64,000 nt of DNA from CS3-C152 sp964347025 (lineage in GTDB: Archaea > Aenigmatarchaeota > Aenigmatarchaeia > QMZP01 > QMZT01): NCBI GenBank assembly GCA_964347025.1, contig CAYFWU010000004.1:4236-68235 (forward strand), written 5' to 3'. Made by a program: the position numbers and the translations under genes. How positions within the stretch are numbered: the stretch's first letter is position 1; each line of letters begins with the position of its first letter. Positions 16,206-24,093 of the stretch are shown one piece after another. The notes under the pieces are model-generated. The model was given only the letters and a program-made list of their open reading frames with translations. It had not been told where the DNA came from and did no database searches.

Positions 16206-16355
16206 ATGGACTGTATAATATGCGGAAAAACCATTCCTGAAGAAAGAGGATACTATTGTTTAAAGAAGGACATGAAAGTCGCTTTTTGTAACAAGCATGC
16301 AATTAAATACTGTGGGAAATGCGAAGTTTCGAAATGTAAAGCTAAGAAAAAATAG
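16206..16355 (+). CDS. Cys-rich mini-protein (49 aa), metal binding predicted
   Basis: Reading frame beginning MDCIICGKTIPEERGYYCLK. Seven cysteines (residues 3, 6, 18, 28, 36, 39, 44) and His31 suggest one or two zinc or iron sites. No family recognised. It is expressed from a promoter carrying the 19-bp palindrome shared with the redox operon, which argues that the frame is real and belongs to the same response. It converges on the thioredoxin-fold protein gene with a 3-base gap. Confidence 0.65.
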   Translation: MDCIICGKTIPEERGYYCLKKDMKVAFCNKHAIKYCGKCEVSKCKAKKK

Positions 16356-16358
16356 GAA

Positions 16359-17495
16359 TTAACACTGTGCCTGTGAGCCGCCTCCACCACCAGAGCCTAC
16401 AGGACCAAATCCTGGTGCTTCAGGAGCTGAGCTCAAGGTCTGACCGCATTCCTCTGGAGGTGAATTGAAGGCAGAACATATCGCCTGCTTTATTGCTTCC
16501 GGTGATCTGTTCACCTGAACCTGCTGCCCATTTATTCCGAAAGTGGGTGAACCTCCCACACCATAAGCTTGAGCAAGAACGGCGTCAAGAGCATATGGCG
16601 GGAACCTGTCTTGGCTTTCCTGGAAAGCCTTGGTCAGCCCGAATGTATCGTCCGTTGTTTGCATACATGTTTCAACCGAATTCTTGTCAATTCCCGCTTC
16701 TCCCATACATTTTTCAGGATCATCATACTCAACGAAACATCTCAGGTAATCGGTAAACTTGTCCTTCTGTTCATTCTGTATGCAGTGCATTCTCGTATTT
16801 TCTGTCATCTCCTTTTCTCCGTGCATAATGTAGTGAACAAAATTAATCTCGAGATCTGCCTTATCTCCAAGAAGTTCTATGACCGGGATGTAAGCCTTAG
16901 TAAACTGTATACCATACGGACAATAAGACATTATGAATGCATGCGCTTCAGGTTTGTCACTCTTCGGAACTTCAGGCGTTGGCGGTTCAGGTGGCTGAAG
17001 TTCACCTGCTTCCTCACAGATCCCTTCGTGTTCTGTGATCTGACAGACCTGAATTTTAAGGAGTTCTTCACTGTCAAATCCTATCGCACCCAGAAACTCA
17101 TCATTGTAGATCAAAACAAAACCAGGATTCTCCATCTCCTGGGTGAACCCTGTCTTAACAAAAGGCACTCCAAGCGTGTTCGCCACCTCTCTTGCTACCG
17201 GCTCCAGCTCTGCGCAGTTGAGGCAGCCAGGAGGCGAAATGAAAATGAACTGATCAGTGGTGGATGTAGGAGCAGTAATCTGTCCTGTAATCGCAGGGTT
17301 GATAAGATAACCTATTCCAAAGAACACGACAGCTATAACAATGGAATAGAAGAACGCTTTTCTGGCTCCTATGATCCTGTCTTTGCTCTCCATCATTACC
17401 TCTTTTTTCTCAGCTTTCTCTTCCGCTGGTTTTTCATCTATTTCCTCGGTCTCAGAAACCACTTTTTCGTATTCCTTTTTTCTTCTTTTGGACAT
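16359..17495 (-). CDS. Membrane-anchored protein with two thioredoxin-like domains
   Basis: Protein of 378 residues. Residues 1-42 are highly charged, a transmembrane anchor follows at about 46-70, then a thioredoxin-like domain with CLNC near residue 91, a Pro/Glu-rich linker, and a DsbA/GILT-like domain with SYCPYG near residue 191 and GGSPTFGINGQ as cis-Pro loop. The tail is Gly-rich and ends in Cys (GGGGGSQAQC). It probably acts in extracytoplasmic disulfide chemistry. Several further cysteines (MHCIQ, LRCF, EKCMG, ETCM) could form structural disulfides. Confidence 0.78.
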   Translation of the reverse strand: MSKRRKKEYEKVVSETEEIDEKPAEEKAEKKEVMMESKDRIIGARKAFFYSIVIAVVFFGIGYLINPAITGQITAPTSTTDQFIFISPPGCLNCAELEPVAREVANTLGVPFVKTGFTQEMENPGFVLIYNDEFLGAIGFDSEELLKIQVCQITEHEGICEEAGELQPPEPPTPEVPKSDKPEAHAFIMSYCPYGIQFTKAYIPVIELLGDKADLEINFVHYIMHGEKEMTENTRMHCIQNEQKDKFTDYLRCFVEYDDPEKCMGEAGIDKNSVETCMQTTDDTFGLTKAFQESQDRFPPYALDAVLAQAYGVGGSPTFGINGQQVQVNRSPEAIKQAICSAFNSPPEECGQTLSSAPEAPGFGPVGSGGGGGSQAQC

Positions 17496-17582
17496 ATACG
17501 CTATTTATGTAAATTGTATTTAAATACTTTTCTATATTCTACTATATAGTAATTACAATATTATAAGCGAATTTTATGCCGA

Positions 17583-17990
17583 TCAAATGAAATAATTCAG
17601 TGCTTCTTCCGACGTCAGATAAACGAAACTTATAACATCTCCTTCATCAGGTTCGTAGAAATCGCACGGCTTTTCAGGGAGCTTTCCATTCACCAGACAA
17701 AGCCAGTGATGATTTTCATCCATCTTCACACCGTTTATTTCAGATACTATTATGCCTGTTGAGTACATCTCGTAATCAATGACAGCGACCCTCTTCAAGG
17801 CATCAAAGGCCGTCTCCCCCTCCCCTACATCATAGGTGTAAGTTAACCTCTCTATACCGTTGTCTATGTTAAGCTCAACCGTTCGTGTTGTACCCAGAAC
17901 AAAAAAACCTGTGAGGTTTACTATCTGGAAGCCCGCGAATAACATAACGGCTATCAGGATGATTGCAATCAAAAGGGATCTTGATTCCAT
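17583..17990 (-). CDS. DUF4430-like secreted/anchored protein
   Basis: Protein of 135 residues: an N-terminal membrane anchor or signal (residues 6-30), then a beta-rich domain resembling DUF4430, the fold of the transcobalamin C-terminal domain (GEGETAFDALKRV, then INGVKMDENHHWLCLVNGK). DUF4430 domains occur in surface proteins and sometimes bind corrinoids. Binding here is speculative, although a cobalamin adenosyltransferase gene lies upstream on the same strand. Confidence 0.65.
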   Translation of the reverse strand: MESRSLLIAIILIAVMLFAGFQIVNLTGFFVLGTTRTVELNIDNGIERLTYTYDVGEGETAFDALKRVAVIDYEMYSTGIIVSEINGVKMDENHHWLCLVNGKLPEKPCDFYEPDEGDVISFVYLTSEEALNYFI

Positions 17991-18032
17991 GCTTGATTTT
18001 TGTGAATTAGCTTTAAATCCCTTTCAACTTCC

Positions 18033-18680
18033 TTACCCCTTTTGGAAAACATAGATACAGAATGCAGCAAACAAAGATGGTCTGCCAAAAGGAGTGTATT
18101 TTTTGTCAATCAGCCTGAGATATTTCTCTCCTGTATTTGCTATTTCACTAGCTGAAAAATAATGATCATCCGGCTTTTTATAACCGAATATCTTTCTGCC
18201 CAACTGGTAAAACCAAGTCTCGGTGGGGGACGAGAATATCAGATACCCATCTGGAACAATAAGACGGACAATCTCTTTAAATAATTTGTCCCTCTCTGCA
18301 AAGTGCTCCAGTACGCTGGCAGCAAATACAATATCAAAGCAGTTATCATCAAACGAATTATCAAAGAAATTATTCTGAAAAAGTTTAACGTTGTTTAACT
18401 TGTAATAGTCAAGCACCTCTTTTGCTGCCCTGGTATCGATGTCAAGCCCGTACACCTGAGCAAAACCCTCTGAAAGAGCCGGCAGAAACACTCCTTCCCC
18501 GCATCCCAGATCAAGAACCTTTTTACCTTCCACTTCTCTACCTAGATGCAGCATCTTCCTCAGGCGACTCCAGTAGAGCCATCTAACCAGAGGATTCTTG
18601 TCTGTGTACGTTCGGACAACGTTAGTTCCGGACTTGGCTTGATGGAATTTTTTCAAAATATCTATAGGAATTGTTTTCAT
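18033..18680 (-). CDS. Class I SAM-dependent methyltransferase
   Basis: Protein of 215 residues with the Rossmann methyltransferase motifs: KVLDLGCGEGVFLPAL (motif I), YGLDIDTRA (motif II), FDIVFAASVLEHF (motif IV) and PDGYLIFSSP (motif V). The fold and C-terminus resemble small-molecule or lipid methyltransferases (UbiE/Coq5-like), but no substrate can be named. It follows dcd by 12 bases, at the end of the nrdR operon. Confidence 0.8.
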   Translation of the reverse strand: MKTIPIDILKKFHQAKSGTNVVRTYTDKNPLVRWLYWSRLRKMLHLGREVEGKKVLDLGCGEGVFLPALSEGFAQVYGLDIDTRAAKEVLDYYKLNNVKLFQNNFFDNSFDDNCFDIVFAASVLEHFAERDKLFKEIVRLIVPDGYLIFSSPTETWFYQLGRKIFGYKKPDDHYFSASEIANTGEKYLRLIDKKYTPFGRPSLFAAFCIYVFQKG

Positions 18681-18692
18681 GCCAACATCCCA

Positions 18693-19205
18693 CTATCCTG
18701 AATGCTCCCTGCTTCCCGTGATCTCTCTCTGACCAAGGTACTTCCCTGAATAACCCTCGCTCTCCCTGTCAAGCCTTACCAGAAGGAGCTGAAAGAAGCG
18801 CGTTCCTGCCTTTATTTTAACAGGAGAATCGTTAGGATTGAAAACGCTGAGCGTTAGTGTTCCCTTGAATCCGGGATCCACCCATCCGGCGTTGTTGAAC
18901 ATCAGGCCGATCCTGGAAAGCGAACTCCGGAGTTTGGTTATACCCCCGACATCATTCGGTAGCTCCACGCGTTCTCTCGTTCGGACGAGAACATGCGTTT
19001 TCGGAGGAAGAACCACTTCGTTAGCCTTGATTCTTTCATATTCAGGTTCTTTCCCGAAATCTATTTCCTCTCCCTTTGCGATCAGTATCTCATCCGAAAT
19101 CCTGAGATCGATTGAAGCGGGCTGTATCTGTTCGGAATCCAGAGGTTCGATAACAAGTTTTCTGTTTTCCAGAAGCTCTTTTATAGCGAATGAAGACAAA
19201 ACCAT
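18693..19205 (-). CDS. dcd: dCTP deaminase
   Basis: Protein of 170 residues that converts dCTP to dUTP (some family members go on to dUMP). Conserved segments are QPASIDLRISDE, the active-site RSSLSRIGLM with catalytic Arg/Ser, and GWVDPGFKGTLTLSVFN with the catalytic Glu region replaced by the usual GxxxxLxl pattern. Its place after nrdR-nrdD-nrdG-cobA ties it to deoxynucleotide synthesis. Confidence 0.9.
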   Translation of the reverse strand: MVLSSFAIKELLENRKLVIEPLDSEQIQPASIDLRISDEILIAKGEEIDFGKEPEYERIKANEVVLPPKTHVLVRTRERVELPNDVGGITKLRSSLSRIGLMFNNAGWVDPGFKGTLTLSVFNPNDSPVKIKAGTRFFQLLLVRLDRESEGYSGKYLGQREITGSREHSG

Positions 19206-19213
19206 TCTATCAC

Positions 19214-19738
19214 CTAGTACTCCAATCCCTTCTCCGCTTTCTTGCCCGCAGCAAATGGGTGTTTAACATCCCTCATTTCGGTCACTAAATCCGCCTTCTC
19301 CATTATATTCTTTGTTGCCCCTCTTCCGGTAATTATGAGATTGGTTTTATCAGGGAGCTTTCTAATGAGTTCAATGACTTCAGTCTCCTTGATAATCCCC
19401 GACGATATCGCAACGTTTACTTCGTCTAATACGAGCAGATCAGGCCTGTCGACCCGTTGCGTGACCCTCCTTGCGTAGAACATGGCTTCCTTCGCCCTCT
19501 CCATATCCTTTGGGGAAGGATTCTTTAGGTCCACGAAATGCTCTCCCCCGAACTGCACGACATCGAGGTTCCGAAGGTCTTTCCTGAGCAGTATCTCCCC
19601 GCTCTCCCTTCCCTTAAGAAACTGAACCACAACCACCCGCTTTCCGTATCCAAGGAACCTCATCGCTGTTCCGAATGCTGCCGATGTCTTTCCCTTTCCT
19701 TTGCCTGTGAAAACGTAAACCAGTCCCATATCAATCAT
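19214..19738 (-). CDS. cobA: Cob(I)alamin adenosyltransferase, CobA/BtuR type
   Basis: ATP:corrinoid adenosyltransferase of 174 residues. The P-loop is YVFTGKGKGKTSAAFG, followed by VVVVQFLKGRESGE and LLVLDEVN (Walker B). It makes adenosylcobalamin. Its start overlaps the nrdG stop; an alternative ATG three codons in (19729) is slightly better spaced from GGGGA. Placement in a ribonucleotide reductase operon is notable because NrdD itself does not use B12. Confidence 0.9.
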   Translation of the reverse strand: MIDMGLVYVFTGKGKGKTSAAFGTAMRFLGYGKRVVVVQFLKGRESGEILLRKDLRNLDVVQFGGEHFVDLKNPSPKDMERAKEAMFYARRVTQRVDRPDLLVLDEVNVAISSGIIKETEVIELIRKLPDKTNLIITGRGATKNIMEKADLVTEMRDVKHPFAAGKKAEKGLEY

Positions 19739-20427
19739 CCCCTTACTTCACATTTGTCAAAGAATTTACTTAAACCTTTCCGTATATCCTCCATTTCTTT
19801 CTGCGTGTACGGACTCTCCTTTCCGAATTTCTTGTCAAGCGTGTGTTCATTCGAAAATTTCTGTATTACGTATTTCCTCGCCCCCTCCAGCCACTTCCCT
19901 ATCTTTATAAAATCCCTGGGCTTCTGTAAACGAGGGACGGCAGTCGTCCGAAACTCGTAACTAACGCCGGAGTTCATTATTATCCTTACACTCTCCCTTA
20001 TCTTTTTAATGTCCACTTTCACACCGCAGGCCTTCTCGTATCTGGAAGGAGAGGATTTTATGTCCATCGCGATGTAGTCCAAAAGTTTGTCATCAATCAG
20101 TTTCTTTAACCTTACCGGGAAACATCCATTGGTGTCGAGTTTAACGAGAAAACCCATTGACCTTATTTTTTTAATGAAACCTTCAATGTCTTTCTGAAGT
20201 AAGGGCTCGCCCCCTGTGATCACTACTGCATCAAGCAATCCTTTCCTCGATTTCAGAAAATTGAAGAAATATTTTTCTGCAATTATAGGAGTTTCTTTTG
20301 TATCGATCACAAGATCGGCGTTTTGGCAGAAAGGGCAGCGAAGGTTGCACCCCACCGTGAAGACGATGCAAGAAACCTTGTCCGGATAATCTATGAGAGA
20401 GGTCTTCTGTAAGCCTCCAATGAGCAT
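19735..20427 (-). CDS. nrdG: Anaerobic ribonucleotide reductase activating protein (radical SAM)
   Basis: Radical SAM activase of 230 residues; it generates the glycyl radical on NrdD. The N-terminus is MLIGGLQKTSLIDYPDKVSC, and the cluster motif CNLRCPFC and VITGGEPLLQ are clear. The ATG at 20427 follows AGGTG and gives the canonical start; upstream in-frame codons belong to the other frame of the small glycyl-radical peptide gene. The target glycine is in the adjacent 51-residue protein, not in the main NrdD chain. Confidence 0.92.
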   Translation of the reverse strand: MLIGGLQKTSLIDYPDKVSCIVFTVGCNLRCPFCQNADLVIDTKETPIIAEKYFFNFLKSRKGLLDAVVITGGEPLLQKDIEGFIKKIRSMGFLVKLDTNGCFPVRLKKLIDDKLLDYIAMDIKSSPSRYEKACGVKVDIKKIRESVRIIMNSGVSYEFRTTAVPRLQKPRDFIKIGKWLEGARKYVIQKFSNEHTLDKKFGKESPYTQKEMEDIRKGLSKFFDKCEVRG

Positions 20428-20435
20428 AAAAACAC

Positions 20436-20591
20436 CTATTTTTTGCTTAGATTGAAGTTTTTCCTGTCTCGGAACTCCGCCTGCTTGCCGTCGTTCCACT
20501 GTCCCACTGGCCTCAGATATCCCACTATTCTGGAATACACTTCGCACTTGGTTCTTCTCTTTTGCAGATCTTTCGATTTTTTTCCGGTCAT
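20436..20591 (-). CDS. Separate glycyl-radical domain of anaerobic ribonucleotide reductase
   Basis: Reading frame of 51 residues starting MTGKKSKDLQ. It contains CEVYSRIVGYLRPVGQWNDG followed by KQAEFRDRK, the C-terminal glycyl-radical segment normally found at the end of NrdD; the radical glycine is expected in RIVGY (residue 24). The main NrdD chain stops at 20604, and this frame begins after its own GGAGG at 6-8 base spacing, so it is a separate protein rather than a simple frameshift. It sits between nrdD and nrdG. It would have to dock with NrdD in trans, like GrcA with pyruvate formate-lyase. Confidence 0.85.
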   Translation of the reverse strand: MTGKKSKDLQKRRTKCEVYSRIVGYLRPVGQWNDGKQAEFRDRKNFNLSKK

Positions 20592-20603
20592 GTCAATTCC
20601 TCC

Positions 20604-22643
20604 TTATTTTGTTTTCACGGCTATCTTAACCTTGGGCTTGAATCCTATTTCCTCATCACATACAGGACAGTATTCATGTTCTCCCCGTATGTATCCGTGT
20701 TTCGGACATATTGAAAACGTCGGGGTGATGGTAAAGTAAGGCAGTGAATAGTGTGCAGCGATCTTCTTTACGAGGGCTTTGGTCGCTGCGGGTGAGGGAG
20801 ACCTCTCTCCAACAAATCCATGTAACACCGTCCCTCCGGTGTATCTCGATTGCAGGGCGTCCTGAAGATCCAATGCCTTGAAGATATCGTCCGTATAATT
20901 TACCGGGAGCTGTGTAGAGTTCGTGTAGTAGGGGGATGCTTCAAACTTTCGGACATTATACTCGTTCGCAACCATTATACCTGGATTCAGCTTCTTGTCA
21001 AGAAGGGCGAGCCTGTATGACGTCCCCTCCCCGGGAGTTGCCTCAAGATTGTATATGTTCCCGCTCTGCTCCTGATATTCTGAAAGCTTGTCCCTCATGA
21101 AATCCATAACCTTCACTGCGAACTTCACTCCCTCCTTCGATGTGATATTCGTGTCAATGAAATTCATGAGACTTTCATTCATTCCTATTATACCTATCGT
21201 GGAGAAATGGTTCTTCCAGTAACTTCCCATTGCCTTCTTGGTTGTTCTGAGATAGAACCTTGAATATGGATACAATCCTTTCTCGGTGAAACTCTCTATC
21301 ACCTTTCTCTTTATTTCGAGGGAATTCCTTGCTACCCCCATCAGCGAGTCGAGCCTTGCGAAATATTCGTCTTCATTTTTTGACATGTAGCCTATCCTGG
21401 GCATGTTCAGCGTGACCACTCCTATCGACCCGGTGAGAGGATTCGCTCCGAAGAGTCCGCCTCCCCTTCTTCGCAATTCCCTGTTATCTAACCTTAGTCT
21501 ACAACACATGCTCCTTACATCTTCCGGTTTCATGTCCGAATTGATGAAGTTCGAGAAGTAAGGAATCCCGTACTTCGAAGTCATCTCCCATATTTTTTCG
21601 TAGTTGGGATCGTCCCAGTCGAATTCCTTCGTTATGTTATACGTGGGAATGGGAAAGGTGAAAACCCTCCCCTTTGCATCCCCTTCCACCATTACTTCCG
21701 CAAACGCCCGGTTGAACATATCCATTTCTTTCTGGTATTCTCCATAGGTGGCGTCCAAGAGTTTACCACCGAGAGCGACAGCCTCACCTTTCATGAATTT
21801 CGGTATTTTTAGGTCAAGCGTGACGTTAGTGAAGGGCGTCTGGAATCCCACACGGGTAGGAACGTTTATGTTGAAAACAAATTCCTGCATTGCCTGCTTA
21901 ACACCATTGTAATCGAGATTATCCTTCCTTATGTAAGGAGCAAGTAGTGTATCGAAGCTCGAAAAGGCCTGCGCCCCTGCGGCCTCTCCTTGCAGGGTGT
22001 AAAAGAAGTTCACAAGCTGTCCGAAGGCGACTCGTAAGTGCTGGGCGGGCCTGCACTCTATCTTCCCTCTCACACCCTTGAAACCACTCATTATCAGATC
22101 CCTCAGATCCCAGCCTACACAATACGCGCCAAATATTCCCAGATCATGGACATGGAAATCTCCCGAGACGTGCGCATCCCTGATTTCCGATGGGTAGATA
22201 TTGCTCAGCCAGTATTTCGAGATGATGGTCGAGGATATGTGAAAGTTCAGTCCCTGTAAAGAATACGACATGTTCGCGTTCTCTTTCACCTTCCAGTCCG
22301 TTTCATCCAGATATTTCTCCACCACGCTGACATCAGACAGCATTTTCCTGATATCTCTTATATTCTTGTGCTGTTCCCTGTAGAGAATGTAGGCCTTCGC
22401 CGTCTTTGCGTGACCCTCCTCTATCAAAACCTTTTCAACAATGTCCTGAACATCCTCCACTGTCGGAATCTTATGCCTGAATTTCGAGTTCACAACATTC
22501 ACAATGCTATCAGCGAGTTCCTCCGCACGTTTCCTGTCCTTACCGCCGACCGCCTTTGCCGCTTTCCAAACAACATTAATTATCTTCTCTTTCTCAAAAT
22601 CCACAATCCTTCCGTCCCTTTTCCTTATCTTTTTCACAACCAT
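20604..22643 (-). CDS. nrdD: Anaerobic ribonucleoside-triphosphate reductase, main chain lacking glycyl-radical domain
   Basis: Class III ribonucleotide reductase chain of 679 residues. Residues 1-95 form an ATP-cone (KKIRKRDGRIVDFEKEKI...). The ten-stranded barrel follows, with the catalytic Cys region SMCCRLRLDNRELRRRGGGL and a C-terminal zinc site (ICPKHGY..., YCPVC). The chain ends at KVKIAVKTK, just where the glycyl-radical segment normally follows; that segment is encoded separately at 20436-20591. The ATG at 22643 has a well-spaced GGTGAGG; an ATG at 22649 is the alternative. Confidence 0.93.
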   Translation of the reverse strand: MVVKKIRKRDGRIVDFEKEKIINVVWKAAKAVGGKDRKRAEELADSIVNVVNSKFRHKIPTVEDVQDIVEKVLIEEGHAKTAKAYILYREQHKNIRDIRKMLSDVSVVEKYLDETDWKVKENANMSYSLQGLNFHISSTIISKYWLSNIYPSEIRDAHVSGDFHVHDLGIFGAYCVGWDLRDLIMSGFKGVRGKIECRPAQHLRVAFGQLVNFFYTLQGEAAGAQAFSSFDTLLAPYIRKDNLDYNGVKQAMQEFVFNINVPTRVGFQTPFTNVTLDLKIPKFMKGEAVALGGKLLDATYGEYQKEMDMFNRAFAEVMVEGDAKGRVFTFPIPTYNITKEFDWDDPNYEKIWEMTSKYGIPYFSNFINSDMKPEDVRSMCCRLRLDNRELRRRGGGLFGANPLTGSIGVVTLNMPRIGYMSKNEDEYFARLDSLMGVARNSLEIKRKVIESFTEKGLYPYSRFYLRTTKKAMGSYWKNHFSTIGIIGMNESLMNFIDTNITSKEGVKFAVKVMDFMRDKLSEYQEQSGNIYNLEATPGEGTSYRLALLDKKLNPGIMVANEYNVRKFEASPYYTNSTQLPVNYTDDIFKALDLQDALQSRYTGGTVLHGFVGERSPSPAATKALVKKIAAHYSLPYFTITPTFSICPKHGYIRGEHEYCPVCDEEIGFKPKVKIAVKTK

Positions 22644-22652
22644 AGACATCCC

Positions 22653-23102
22653 TCACCTTCTTCCTAATCTTCTAAGCTCATTTTCAAAACTTTCCACGTC
22701 CTGGAATTCTCTGTAAACCGAGGCGAAACGTATGTAGGCAACCTTATCCGTTTTTTTCAGTTTCTTCATCACGAGCTGCCCTATCCTCTTGCTCGGTATC
22801 TCAACACCATCATCACTCCTCAGTTCGGTTTCTATCTCATCGATCATCTTTTCTATCATCTCATTGGTAATCGGACGTTTTTCACACGCCTTCAAAATCC
22901 CGATCTTCAGTTTGTCCCTGTCGAAACGTTCGCGTTCCCCACTCTTCTTGACAACTATCAAATCCGCTGACTCGATCCTCTCGTACGTTGTGAACCTCTT
23001 CCCGCACTTCAGACACTCCCTCCTTCTCCGGGAGGATTTCTCATCAGATTCCCTCTTGTCAATTACCTTCAGTTCCTCATTCATGCAGTAGGGACAACGC
23101 AT
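22653..23102 (-). CDS. nrdR: Transcriptional repressor NrdR
   Basis: Protein of 149 residues with an N-terminal zinc ribbon (CPYC near residue 3, CLKCGKRF near residue 31) and an ATP-cone (IVVKKSGERERFDRDKLKIG...). NrdR senses dATP/ATP and represses ribonucleotide reductase genes. It heads the operon nrdR-nrdD-glycyl peptide-nrdG-cobA-dcd, and two NrdR-box-like sites lie upstream of its own start, suggesting autoregulation. Confidence 0.95.
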   Translation of the reverse strand: MRCPYCMNEELKVIDKRESDEKSSRRRRECLKCGKRFTTYERIESADLIVVKKSGERERFDRDKLKIGILKACEKRPITNEMIEKMIDEIETELRSDDGVEIPSKRIGQLVMKKLKKTDKVAYIRFASVYREFQDVESFENELRRLGRR

Positions 23103-23140
23103 TTAGTCACCAAACCCTCAAATTTCACTACTGGTTAAAA

Positions 23141-23156
23141 ACACAATATATTGTAT
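23141..23156 (-). promoter_or_regulatory. NrdR box 1 (proximal)
   Basis: The minus strand reads ATACAATATATTGTGT, matching 15 of 16 positions of the bacterial NrdR box ACACWATATWTWGTGT as I recall it. It lies about 40 bases upstream of the nrdR start. Confidence 0.75.
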
Positions 23157-23172
23157 ATTTCATATCTTTAGA

Positions 23173-23188
23173 GTGCAATATATTGTAG
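23173..23188 (-). promoter_or_regulatory. NrdR box 2 (distal)
   Basis: The core CAATATATTG is identical to that of box 1, with weaker flanks. The two cores are exactly 32 bases apart, about three helical turns, the arrangement of tandem NrdR boxes in bacteria. It would overlap the expected transcription start. Confidence 0.7.
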
Positions 23189-23197
23189 ATTGAGGTT

Positions 23198-23208
23198 ATA
23201 TATAAAAT
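23198..23208 (-). promoter_or_regulatory. Predicted TATA box of the nrdR operon
   Basis: The minus strand reads ATTTTATATAT about 25 bases upstream of NrdR box 2, so transcription would start at or near box 2 and both boxes would block initiation or early elongation. Confidence 0.5.
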
Positions 23209-23341
23209 TTTGTATTCTCGAAAATATATTTTTTAAATCCAGACAATTTATGCCCATGTCTTAGGTTTATAATAGAAGATCATTTTAGTGTAAAAACTAA
23301 ACAAATCAAAAACAAAGAACCAGAAACCGCTATTAAATATA

Positions 23342-23587
23342 TTAAAAGCGTTTTGGCTTACGCTTCTGATAACATTCCCTACAATATACGGGCCTGTCTC
23401 CTGAAGGCTTGAAAGGAACCTGTGCCTCTTTTCCGCACTCGGAACATTTTACTGTATACAACGTTCTTCCAAATTTGTCTTTTTCTCCTTCTTCTGCTTC
23501 TTCCGACACTTCGGCTGCTGCTTCCTCTTCCTTCTCTTCCTCTTCTTTAACCTCTTCTTCAGTTTTCTCCTTTTTTTCTTCTTCCAT
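23342..23587 (-). CDS. Small zinc-ribbon protein with acidic N-terminus (CxxC-CxxC type)
   Basis: Protein of 81 residues. Residues 1-38 are almost entirely Glu, Lys and Ala; the C-terminal part is the conserved zinc module VKCSECGKEAQVPFKPSGDR then PVYCRECYQKRKPKRF. This 'GKEAxVPFxPxxxRPVYC' module occurs in many bacterial and archaeal proteins with no settled role, sometimes attached to nucleic-acid-binding proteins. Single gene, with its own promoter region. Confidence 0.8.
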   Translation of the reverse strand: MEEEKKEKTEEEVKEEEEKEEEAAAEVSEEAEEGEKDKFGRTLYTVKCSECGKEAQVPFKPSGDRPVYCRECYQKRKPKRF

Positions 23588-23669
23588 AAAAACACCTTTT
23601 TTATTATCTTATATTGAGATTGCTGCCTTTTAAATCTAATTATTTAAAACCTCGTCACAATTCTGAAGC

Positions 23670-23906
23670 ATGAATAAAGCTGAGCTGTTCAATAAGATGA
23701 ATGATATAATTTCTATGGAGGACGAGTTTATAGAGAATCTTACAAACATAGACATTTCCAGTATCCAACATTCACAATTCAAGGTAACGACCTTTCTCAG
23801 ACTGAAAAGCGGTCTTACAAAGCTCATGGACGACTCAAGAAGACACAAAGAAATAATTTCGAATATGATTACGATCCTCTCGGGTGATCCTCGTGATGAA
23901 TACTAG
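23670..23906 (+). CDS. Small helical protein, unknown function
   Basis: Protein of 78 residues (MNKAELFNKMNDIISMEDEF...) predicted to be all-helical. It overlaps the start of the ferritin-like gene by 11 bases, so the two are translationally coupled. Spacing of MEDEFIENL and RRHKEIISNM is vaguely ferritin-like, with its E and H pairs, but no metal site can be asserted. Confidence 0.65.
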   Translation: MNKAELFNKMNDIISMEDEFIENLTNIDISSIQHSQFKVTTFLRLKSGLTKLMDDSRRHKEIISNMITILSGDPRDEY

Positions 23907-24093
23907 GGAAGAAATTCTTTCGCACTTAAAGGAAATGCTTAAAATGGAGAACCAAGCATATAACATGTATTCCGATCTCGCCTCCTCGGTCGATGCCCCT
24001 GCCCTGAAAAACTTCTTTCTTGAGATCGCAGAAGAGGAAAAGAACCACGCAAAAATAGTGAGTGAACTGATAAAAGTATGTGGTGAAGGTTAG
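23896..24093 (+). CDS. Small ferritin-like/rubrerythrin-related helical protein
   Basis: Protein of 65 residues: MNTREEILSHLKEMLKMENQ and EIAEEEKNHAKIVSELI. The ExxY and EEExxH patterns match one helical hairpin of rubrerythrin-type ferritin-like domains, so it could dimerise to form a four-helix diiron bundle. It starts within the upstream gene and converges on the acidic protein gene with a 4-base overlap. Confidence 0.7.
   Translation: MNTREEILSHLKEMLKMENQAYNMYSDLASSVDAPALKNFFLEIAEEEKNHAKIVSELIKVCGEG

Noticed and set aside
23103..23341. AT-rich stretch upstream of nrdR as a replication origin
   Set aside because: No repeated origin boxes or cdc6/orc1 gene nearby; the elements are better explained as NrdR boxes and promoters.
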